A DNA stretch of 11,727 nucleotides, from NCBI GenBank assembly GCA_902806015.1, contig CADCUZ010000061.1, positions 1 through 11,727 on the forward strand, in the 5' to 3' direction. This document shows positions 6,220 through 11,727 of this stretch, in pieces. The notes beneath the pieces are model-generated. The model was given only the letters and a program-made list of their open reading frames with translations, did no database searches and was not told where the DNA came from. Both the position numbers and the translations under genes were made by a program. The DNA comes from an uncultured Rubrobacteraceae bacterium. Its GTDB lineage: Bacteria; Actinomycetota; Rubrobacteria; Rubrobacterales; Rubrobacteraceae. Each line of letters begins with the position of its first letter. Position 1 is the first letter of the stretch.

Positions 6220-7596
6220 TTGAACCGGTTCGCAAGGGGGGCGCTCACGGCGGTGGGTGGGGCTGTCGCGGCGGAGGCGCTGCGGCGCCTGATCTTCTCC
6301 GGAGACGGCCGTCGTTACGAGCCTTGGGAGCGGGCGCCCTACCGGGATTTCCCCAACCGCGTCCTTATCCTGGGCGGCGGCTTCGCCGGCTACACGGCCG
6401 CAAAAAGCCTGTGCAGGATGACCCGCGGGCGCGACGATGTGGGGGTCATGGTTATCTCGCGGGAGAATTTTTTCACCTTCTGGCCCATGCTCGCCGGATG
6501 CATCAGCAGCGACATAGACACCAAGAACGTGGCGCAGCCCTTGAGGCGGGCCCTGATCCGGGACGGTGCCAGCTTCCGACGAGCCGAGGTGGAGGGACTG
6601 AACCTGGAAAAACGGTGCGTGACCGCCGACGGTCGGGAGTTCCCCTACGATCACCTCGTGCTGGCGCTTGGGGCGGAGCCGGCGTACTTCGGCATCCCCG
6701 GCGTCGAGGAGTACGCCATCAGCATCAAGGGCATCAGCGCCGCCGAGGCGATAAGGAACAGGGTCATTGAGCGCTACGAGGAGACCACGCTCTCGCACGG
6801 GAACGTGCCGGACTCGCGCTTGACGTTCGTCGTCATAGGCGGCGGTGCCACGGGCGTCGAGGTCGCGGCGGAACTCCACGCCCTCGTCCACGACATACTG
6901 GCGCCCGACTACCCGAACATAAACCCGCACCGGATTAAGATCGTGCTCGTCGACAGCAACGAGCAGATCCTCAAAGAGCTCGACCCGGCCCTCAGGCGGA
7001 CCGCCCGCAAGAAGCTCGCCGACCTGCAGATAGAGGTGCGCAACCAGGTCAAGGCCAGGGAGATAGAGTCAGACCGCGTGGTCCTCTCGGACGGGCACGA
7101 GATCCCGACGGAGAACGCCATCTGGACCGCCGGCGCCCGCGCGAGCGAGAGGCTCGACGATCTTCCCCTTCCTGCCGACGAACGGAAGGGCCTGAAGACG
7201 GACGCCTTCATGCGCGTCGAGGGCAAGGATAACGTGTGGGGCATCGGCGACTGCGCAGCCACCGTCGAAGAGGACGGCGCCCCGGTGCCGCCCAACGCCC
7301 AGGCCGCCGTGCAGGAGGGCAAGGTCGTCGCGAGGAACATCCTCGCCGCCATAGACGGCCAAGAGATGAGACCCTTCGACTACAAGCCCGTCGGTCAGCT
7401 CGTGGAAATAGGGAGCGACTTCGCCGTCAACCAGGTGATGAACGTCAAGTTCAGCGGGCTCGTGGCGTCCCTCTTCTGGCGGGCGACCTACCTGTACAAG
7501 CTGGAGAGCCCGCAGAGCCGGGCCAGGATCGCGGCGGACTGGCTACTGGACCTGTTCTTCGACCCGGCCGTGACCCAGATCCGGGAACGCTCCTAA
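6220..7596 (+). CDS. Type 2 NADH dehydrogenase (NDH-2-like), FAD-dependent
   Basis: This membrane-peripheral flavoenzyme would pass electrons from NADH to quinone without pumping protons. Counting from the TTG at 6220 it has 458 residues. An N-terminal extension of about 45 residues includes a small hydrophobic stretch ([14 protein letters not shown]). The FAD-binding Rossmann motif [10 protein letters not shown] (GGGFAG at 52-57) follows. The dinucleotide-binding motif [17 protein letters not shown] has GGGATG at 207-212. WGIGDCA (about 340) and [13 protein letters not shown] close the FAD site. The C-terminal amphipathic region ([20 protein letters not shown]) is where NDH-2 enzymes dock on the membrane. 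A start at GTG 6151 would add 23 arginine-rich residues and is less likely. It is probably co-transcribed with purU, only four bases downstream. A sulphide:quinone-type relative is possible, but I see no conserved cysteine pair for it. Confidence 0.9.
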   Translation: MNRFARGALTAVGGAVAAEALRRLIFSGDGRRYEPWERAPYRDFPNRVLILGGGFAGYTAAKSLCRMTRGRDDVGVMVISRENFFTFWPMLAGCISSDIDTKNVAQPLRRALIRDGASFRRAEVEGLNLEKRCVTADGREFPYDHLVLALGAEPAYFGIPGVEEYAISIKGISAAEAIRNRVIERYEETTLSHGNVPDSRLTFVVIGGGATGVEVAAELHALVHDILAPDYPNINPHRIKIVLVDSNEQILKELDPALRRTARKKLADLQIEVRNQVKAREIESDRVVLSDGHEIPTENAIWTAGARASERLDDLPLPADERKGLKTDAFMRVEGKDNVWGIGDCAATVEEDGAPVPPNAQAAVQEGKVVARNILAAIDGQEMRPFDYKPVGQLVEIGSDFAVNQVMNVKFSGLVASLFWRATYLYKLESPQSRARIAADWLLDLFFDPAVTQIRERS

Positions 7597-7600
7597 CGCC

Positions 7601-8452
7601 TTGGCCTACAACCTGCGCCTCACGGTCTCCTGCCCGGACAAAAAGGGCCTGATCTCCGTCCTCTCCTCCTTTATCTCGATGCACGACGGCAACATCCTCT
7701 CGGCCGACCAGTACGTGAGCGGCGAGGGGACCTTCTTTATGCGCCTGAAAATCGAGGGCGAAGGCTTCGGCCTCGCCCGCGACGAGTTCGCCGGCGCCTT
7801 CCGTCCCCTGGCCCGCCGCCACGGCATGGACTGGCGCCTCGCCCACACCGACACCCCGAAGAGGATGACGATCCTCGTCTCCCGCTACGACCACTGCCTG
7901 ACGGACCTCCTGTGGCGCTGTGGCGCTGGGGAGCTCGACGCCGAGATACCGCTCGTCGTCTCCAACCACCCGGACCTCGCCCCGTGCGCGCAGGCCCACG
8001 GCGTCCCCTTCCACCACCTGCCCGTCACCAGGGATACCAAAGCGGAGCAGGAGGCCAGGGTTCTGAACCTTCTTGCGGAGAACGGGATCGACGTCGTCGT
8101 GCTGGCCCGGTACATGCAAATCCTCACGCCGAGGTTCGTGGAAGCCTACAGGGACAGGCTCATAAACATCCACCATTCCTTCCTGCCGGCCTTCGCCGGG
8201 GCGGACCCCTACCGCCGGGCGCACGAACGGGGCGTTAAGACCATCGGGGCGACCGCCCACTACGTGGGCGAGGAGTTGGACGCGGGTCCTATAATCCACC
8301 AGGACGTCGCCCACGTCTCCCACCGCGACACCGTGGAGGACCTCGTCCGCCTCGGCCGCGAGGTCGAACGCCGCGTCCTCGCCCGCGCCGTCCGACTGCA
8401 CCTGGAAGACAGGGTTCTCGTAGACGGCAACCGGACGGTCGTCTTCGAGTAG
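7601..8452 (+). CDS. purU: Formyltetrahydrofolate deformylase
   Basis: PurU hydrolyses 10-formyl-tetrahydrofolate to formate and tetrahydrofolate, balancing one-carbon pools. The 283 residues match the usual length. An N-terminal ACT-type regulatory domain (about 4-80, [19 protein letters not shown]) is followed by a formyltransferase domain. In the latter, SNHPD lies around 121-125, [11 protein letters not shown] near 188-198 carries the catalytic Asn189 and His191, and [12 protein letters not shown] carries Asp227. All catalytic positions look intact. The start is a TTG four bases after the dehydrogenase stop; it has no strong ribosome binding site, so translational coupling is likely. In relatives the ACT domain senses amino acids (in E. 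coli, methionine and glycine); regulation here is inferred only. Confidence 0.94.
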   Translation: MAYNLRLTVSCPDKKGLISVLSSFISMHDGNILSADQYVSGEGTFFMRLKIEGEGFGLARDEFAGAFRPLARRHGMDWRLAHTDTPKRMTILVSRYDHCLTDLLWRCGAGELDAEIPLVVSNHPDLAPCAQAHGVPFHHLPVTRDTKAEQEARVLNLLAENGIDVVVLARYMQILTPRFVEAYRDRLINIHHSFLPAFAGADPYRRAHERGVKTIGATAHYVGEELDAGPIIHQDVAHVSHRDTVEDLVRLGREVERRVLARAVRLHLEDRVLVDGNRTVVFE

Positions 8453-8492
8453 CGGCCAGCAAGAACGAGGGGTCGTGCGCCCGGGAGGTGTC

Positions 8493-9128
8493 TCAGGCGG
8501 GGGTCTCCATCCGGTAAGGGACCATAACGTGCTCGCGGTAGGCGGCCCGTTTTTCGAGGCGGCGGTGCCACGCCTGCAGGTTTGGCAGCGGTGGGCGGTC
8601 GATCTCCAGGGTGAGCCAGCGGTAGATCGTGGGTCCGAGGGCAACGTCGCCGACGCTCAGGGAGTCTCCGGCGACGTAGGCGCGCTCTTCGAGGTGGGCG
8701 TCGAGCACGGTCAGGGTATCCGCCGTCGCCCGGACGGAGGCGGCTATCTTTTCCGGGTTTCGGTTGTCTGGGGCGGAGCGGATCAGGCCCAACACGGCGT
8801 CCCTGAAGGCCGGGAACACCGTGCCTAGCTGGTAGTCCATCCACTTGTCCGAGAGGGCTCGTCGCGCGGGGTCCTCCGGCCACAGGGACCCCACGCCGTA
8901 CCGCGCGGCCAGGTAGCGGACGATGGTGTTCGATTCCCAAAGGTCGAAGCCGTCCGTCGAGAGGAGCGGCACCAGCCCGGTGGGATTCCGGGCGAGAAAT
9001 CCCGGTTCCTTGTTCCCGCCGTAGAGGCCGCCGGCATCGTATCTCTCGAACGGCACCTCGAGTTCGCCCAGGCACCACAGCACCTTCTGCACGTTTACCG
9101 AGTTCGCCCTGCCCCAGACCTCGATCAC
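8493..9128 (-). CDS. Glutathione S-transferase family protein
   Basis: The 211 residues have the two-domain GST layout. An N-terminal thioredoxin-like fold (1-80) contains RANSVNVQKVLWCLGEL, with Ser10 a candidate catalytic residue of the beta/theta type. NPTGLVPLL (with the cis-proline) is followed by WESNTIVRYLAARYG, whose Glu-Ser pair contacts the gamma-glutamyl group in this family. A helical C-terminal domain (about 90-205) contains GDSLSVGDVALGPTIYRW, the usual N-capping and hydrophobic-staple region. The start is GTG at 9128 with AAAGGGG just upstream. The gene converges on purU across 40 bases. Glutathione itself is uncommon in actinobacteria, so the real thiol partner is uncertain. 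Confidence 0.92.
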   Translation of the reverse strand: MIEVWGRANSVNVQKVLWCLGELEVPFERYDAGGLYGGNKEPGFLARNPTGLVPLLSTDGFDLWESNTIVRYLAARYGVGSLWPEDPARRALSDKWMDYQLGTVFPAFRDAVLGLIRSAPDNRNPEKIAASVRATADTLTVLDAHLEERAYVAGDSLSVGDVALGPTIYRWLTLEIDRPPLPNLQAWHRRLEKRAAYREHVMVPYRMETPA

Positions 9129-9186
9129 CGCCGGCCCCTTTCATACGCCTGCAATCCCCGCAGTTTACCGGGAGCCGGGCGGGGGC

Positions 9187-9202
9187 GTTCTGTCGTTCTG
9201 TC
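9187..9202 (+). repeat. Exact tandem duplication of GTTCTGTC
   Basis: Two perfect adjacent copies of an 8-base unit lie in the GST/his intergenic region. It could be a slippage product or a pair of protein-binding half-sites. Confidence 0.6.
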
Positions 9203-9341
9203 AGAGGGCTGCCGGTCAAGACAAGGACGCCACGACCGCGGCAAATCCGAGCGAGACCAGATGGCGGCCTTGTCGGGCAAGGTAGTGAGGGGCTCCGGTC
9301 GGTTGGCGGCAGACCATAGTAGCGCCGTGTAGTTGGCGGAC

Positions 9342-9370
9342 CGTGAATGGCCCCTTGTATCGGTTAAGAT
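9342..9370 (+). promoter_or_regulatory. Probable promoter of the his operon (leaderless?)
   Basis: TAAGAT (9365-9370) is a good TAnnnT -10 element. The sequence 17 bases upstream, CGTGAA (9342-9347), is only a weak -35. The -10 box ends eight bases before the hisZ ATG, and no Shine-Dalgarno sequence precedes that ATG. The transcript would therefore start at or within a base or two of the start codon. Confidence 0.45.
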
Positions 9371-9378
9371 AGCCCCGC

Positions 9379-10626
9379 ATGAGAGAGAAGGCCCCCAGGA
9401 AATTTTCGACCACCCCGGGCACGCGCGACGTCTTGCCGCCCGAGTCGACACGGCTCCTGGACGCCCAGGCGAAGGTGCTTGGGCGCTTCAGGATGCACGG
9501 TTTCAGGGAGGTGGTGACCCCCGCCCTCGAGTACTCGGAGGTCATCGAGGAGCCGAAGCTCCGCGACTCGGCCTTCAAGCTCTTCGACCCGGACAACCAG
9601 ATGCTCCTGCTGCGCCCGGAGGTAACGACGCCCGTCGCCCGCCTCGTCGCCCAGAGGCTCCGCAACAGCCCGCCGCCTTACAAGCTATCTTACAGCCTCC
9701 CCGTCTACCGCCGCACGGGCGTGGGACGCGGGCAGAGCGCGGAGTTCCGCCAGGCCGGGGTTGAGGCGGTCGGCTCGGCGAGCCCGGGGGAGGACGCGGG
9801 CACGATGGCCCTGCTCGTGGACGTGCTCCAGACCCTAGGCCTCCGCCCCGGGACGGACTTCGCGCTCGTGCTCGGGCAGGCGGCGTTCTACAGGGGGTAC
9901 CTGCGAAGCGCGGCGCCCGGTGTCGCAGCCGAGGTGCTCGCGGCTCTGGCGGACAAGGACCTGGTGAGGGTGGACGCGATCTCTCACACCATCGAGCCGG
10001 AGGTCGCCGCCGCTGTCCGGGAGATACCCCGCCTCGTCGGGCCGGCCGCCGACGGCTCCGTGCTGGAGCGGGCAGGCAGGTACACCAGAGGGAACGAAGA
10101 GGCCGCGGCGGCGCTCGAGAACCTGCGGCTCATACTCGGGCACCTGGAGTCGGTCCGGTGCCTGGACGGCGTCATGCTAGACCTCGGCCTGATCGGGCGC
10201 CACGATTACTACACCGGTGCCGTTTACGAGGTCTACGCCTCCGGCCTCGGCTTCACGGTCGCCAACGGTGGCCGCTACGATAATCTTCTCCGACGCTTCG
10301 GGGAGCCGCTGCCGGCCACCGGCTTTGCGATCTCCCTCGAACGCCTGATCTCCGTGCTCCCCGAGGGGGATCCTGCCCCGCTCCTCGTCCTCGTCGGCGC
10401 CTCGGTCGAGGCCACCCGAGCCGCCGGGGAGCTTAGAGGTTCCGGCGTGCCTGTCCTGCACCTGGCGGAAGATTTGCCGCAGGCAGAGGCCGTAGACTAC
10501 GCCCGTTCGGTCGAGTCGGGCTGGGTCTGCTACCCGGCGCCGGATGGCGTCAAGCTCGCCCCTGCGGCCGGGGGGGAACCGGAGATCGTACCCCTTCAGG
10601 CCGTGGCCCAGAGGGTGCTTTCGTGA
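9379..10626 (+). CDS. hisZ: ATP phosphoribosyltransferase regulatory subunit HisZ
   Basis: HisZ is a histidyl-tRNA-synthetase-like protein that binds short-form HisG and makes it active and histidine-responsive in the first step of histidine synthesis. The 415 residues begin TTPGTRDVLPPESTRLLDAQ. The class II core includes LLLRPEVTTPVARLVAQRL, YRRTGVGRGQSAEFRQAGVE, GRHDYYTGAVYEVYASGLGF and GGRYDNLL (about 297-304), then ATGFAISLERL. The HisRS-like RGLDYYT signature is replaced by GRHDYYTG, and no full anticodon-binding domain follows, which favours HisZ over HisRS. The adjacent HisG of only 215 residues needs such a partner. The ATG has no ribosome binding site but a close -10 box. The stop overlaps hisG by four bases. 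Confidence 0.93.
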   Translation: MREKAPRKFSTTPGTRDVLPPESTRLLDAQAKVLGRFRMHGFREVVTPALEYSEVIEEPKLRDSAFKLFDPDNQMLLLRPEVTTPVARLVAQRLRNSPPPYKLSYSLPVYRRTGVGRGQSAEFRQAGVEAVGSASPGEDAGTMALLVDVLQTLGLRPGTDFALVLGQAAFYRGYLRSAAPGVAAEVLAALADKDLVRVDAISHTIEPEVAAAVREIPRLVGPAADGSVLERAGRYTRGNEEAAAALENLRLILGHLESVRCLDGVMLDLGLIGRHDYYTGAVYEVYASGLGFTVANGGRYDNLLRRFGEPLPATGFAISLERLISVLPEGDPAPLLVLVGASVEATRAAGELRGSGVPVLHLAEDLPQAEAVDYARSVESGWVCYPAPDGVKLAPAAGGEPEIVPLQAVAQRVLS

Positions 10627-11270
10627 GCGGGTTGCGGGTGGCGGTGCCCAAGGGGGCCATTTTCGAGGACGCTCTGGCAGCTCTCGGCGGGGCGGGGATG
10701 CCCGTCGGGGTGTTGCGCGAGGACGGGCGCAAGCTGTTCTACCGGGCCGAGGGGGCGGAGTTTATAGTTAGCCGTCCTTCGGACGTGCCCGTCTTTGTCG
10801 AGCACGGGGCCGCGGACGTCGGGATCGTCGGCAAGGACGTGCTCGACGAGCAGCGCCCGAACGTCATGGAGCTCAGGGACCTCGGGACCGGGGCGTGCCG
10901 CATGATACTCGCGGCCCCCAGGGCTAAGGTGGAAGAGGTGCGGCGGTCCATCGACCATGCGGAGGTCGTGCGGGTGGCGACCAAGTTCCCTAATATCGCG
11001 CGGCGCTACTTCGAGGGTATGGGTCGGCAGGTCGAGGTCATTGAGCTCCACGGCGCCATAGAGCTCGCCCCGCTCGTCGGCCTCGCCGATTCCATCGTGG
11101 ACCTCACCGCGACCGGCGTCACGCTGCGGGAGAACGACCTGGTGATAATGGACGAGCTCTCCACCTCGACCGCGCGCCTGATCTCTAACAGGGGTTCCTA
11201 CCGCCTGCGACACCGCGAGGTCGCCACCTTGGTCGAGGCCCTGCAAAAAAATGGGGAACGCGGCGGTTAA
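10623..11270 (+). CDS. hisG: ATP phosphoribosyltransferase, short form
   Basis: HisG condenses ATP and PRPP to phosphoribosyl-ATP, committing them to histidine synthesis. The 215 residues correspond to the short form, which lacks the C-terminal regulatory domain and depends on HisZ. Recognisable are LRVAVPKGAIFEDALAAL at the N-terminus, the central ADVGIVGKDVL, TKFPNIARRYF, and the ELAPLVGLADSIVDLTATG stretch continuing into TLRENDL (about 148-170), which holds the PRPP-binding loop. The GTG start overlaps the hisZ stop (GTGA), implying translational coupling. Its 3' end overlaps hisD by 20 bases and contains a run of seven A. Confidence 0.96.
   Translation: MSGLRVAVPKGAIFEDALAALGGAGMPVGVLREDGRKLFYRAEGAEFIVSRPSDVPVFVEHGAADVGIVGKDVLDEQRPNVMELRDLGTGACRMILAAPRAKVEEVRRSIDHAEVVRVATKFPNIARRYFEGMGRQVEVIELHGAIELAPLVGLADSIVDLTATGVTLRENDLVIMDELSTSTARLISNRGSYRLRHREVATLVEALQKNGERGG
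11245..11251 (+). repeat. A7 homopolymer at the hisG/hisD overlap
   Basis: Seven consecutive A residues, conspicuous in such GC-rich sequence, lie in hisG codons CAA AAA AAT and supply the first base of the hisD ATG. Loss of one A from a transcript would join hisG to the hisD frame. Confidence 0.7.
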
Positions 11271-11727
11271 GAAGCTGGACGCCCGCGGCAACAACGACCC
11301 GGCCGCGATCGCCGGTGCGCTGCGCCGCGTTGACGGTTTTCTCTCGGCTTCGGTGCGCGGGGTCGCCCGCGGCATCGTGGAGGGTGTCCGTGAGGGGGGC
11401 GACGAGGCGCTACTCGATTACACCGAACGCTTCGACGGCGTGCGCCCCAAGAACGTTCGGGTGCCCGTCGAAGAGATCGAACGCGCCCGCGGGTCCCTTT
11501 CGCCCGAGCTTCGGGAGAGCTTCGCCTTCGCCATAGAGAACGTCCGGTCGTTCCACCGGCGGGAGATGGAGCGGTCGTGGAAGCAGAGCCGGGGCGGCGC
11601 AACCGTGGGCCAGAGGGTGCGCCCGATCCGGCGCGCCGGCCTCTACGTCCCCGGCGGGCACGGGGCCTACCCGAGCACGCTCGTCATGTCCGCCGTGCCG
11701 GCGCAGGTGGCGGGGGTGGGAGAGATA
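11251..11727 (+). CDS. hisD: Histidinol dehydrogenase, 3'-truncated by window
   Basis: HisD carries out the last two oxidations from histidinol to histidine using NAD and zinc. The frame is open from the ATG at 11251 to the window edge (159 codons of about 430). It shows the family N-terminus: VARGIVEGVREGGDEALLDY, TERFDGV, then QRVRPIRRAGLYVPGG (YVPGG at about 132-136) and AYPSTLVMSAVPAQVAGV. The catalytic histidines and zinc ligands lie beyond the window. The ATG is the last A of an A7 run inside hisG, with no earlier in-frame start. A GAGG stands 12 bases upstream, so initiation may rely on coupling with hisG. Confidence 0.94.
   Translation, partial: MGNAAVKKLDARGNNDPAAIAGALRRVDGFLSASVRGVARGIVEGVREGGDEALLDYTERFDGVRPKNVRVPVEEIERARGSLSPELRESFAFAIENVRSFHRREMERSWKQSRGGATVGQRVRPIRRAGLYVPGGHGAYPSTLVMSAVPAQVAGVGEI

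Larger units (their letters stand above)
9129..9378. other. Divergent intergenic region, GST / his operon
   Basis: This 250-base interval separates the GST gene (minus) from hisZ (plus). I see no gene in it. On the minus side a TAAACT at 9162-9167 could be a -10 element for the GST gene, without a convincing -35. It also holds an exact octamer duplication and a -10-like box next to hisZ, listed separately. I saw no T-box, attenuator or histidine-rich leader peptide. Confidence 0.55.

Noticed and set aside
7451..8644. A 397-codon minus-strand open frame opposite purU
   Set aside because: PurU on the plus strand has all family motifs, and the minus reading resembles nothing and is low in complexity.
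9379..10626. Histidyl-tRNA synthetase
   Set aside because: The length, the GRHDYYTG motif, the absence of a full anticodon-binding domain and the overlap with short-form hisG all favour HisZ.

Overview
The window is very GC-rich and carries actinobacterial-looking genes: a MutY C-terminus of actinobacterial type, a hisZ-hisG-hisD run with short-form HisG, frequent GTG and TTG starts, and M32 carboxypeptidase and type 2 NADH dehydrogenase genes. My best guess is a Rubrobacter-like deep-branching actinobacterium. That is inferred from protein style and gene order, not from any search.

Layout. (1) Positions 1-1462 are the right end of an integrated element: the 3' part of a large serine recombinase whose stop codon lies inside an interrupted mutY gene. 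(2) Positions 1459-1917 are the mutY 3' remnant, with the [4Fe-4S] cysteine cluster and C-terminal domain in frame but no catalytic domain. (3) A small VOC-family gene (minus) and an APC-family amino acid permease (plus) are transcribed divergently from about 2.35 kb. (4) Positions about 3920-4929 hold a wrecked circularly permuted type 2 ATP-grasp gene. It has lost its N-terminus, carries a frameshift and a stop, and a piece of roughly 0.2 kb in its middle is flipped to the opposite strand. (5) Positions 5013-6105 (minus) hold a broken M32 carboxypeptidase, frameshifted near its start and with an internal deletion that removes most of the zinc site. (6) Positions 6220-8452 carry intact type 2 NADH dehydrogenase and formyltetrahydrofolate deformylase (purU) genes as a probable operon. 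(7) A glutathione S-transferase-like gene (minus) ends convergently against purU. (8) From 9379 to the window edge runs a histidine operon, hisZ-hisG-hisD, with overlapping genes and hisD cut by the window.

Functionally the right half is core metabolism: respiratory NADH oxidation, release of formate and tetrahydrofolate from 10-formyl-THF, and the entry and exit steps of histidine synthesis. The left half is a zone of gene disruption in which three genes within about 5 kb are broken, each by a different mechanism.

The two observations most worth following are the serine recombinase joined precisely to codon frame inside mutY, which would make DNA repair dependent on element excision, and the internal inversion inside the ATP-grasp pseudogene. 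I did not see a convincing new defence or signalling system, CRISPR array, tRNA or rRNA.
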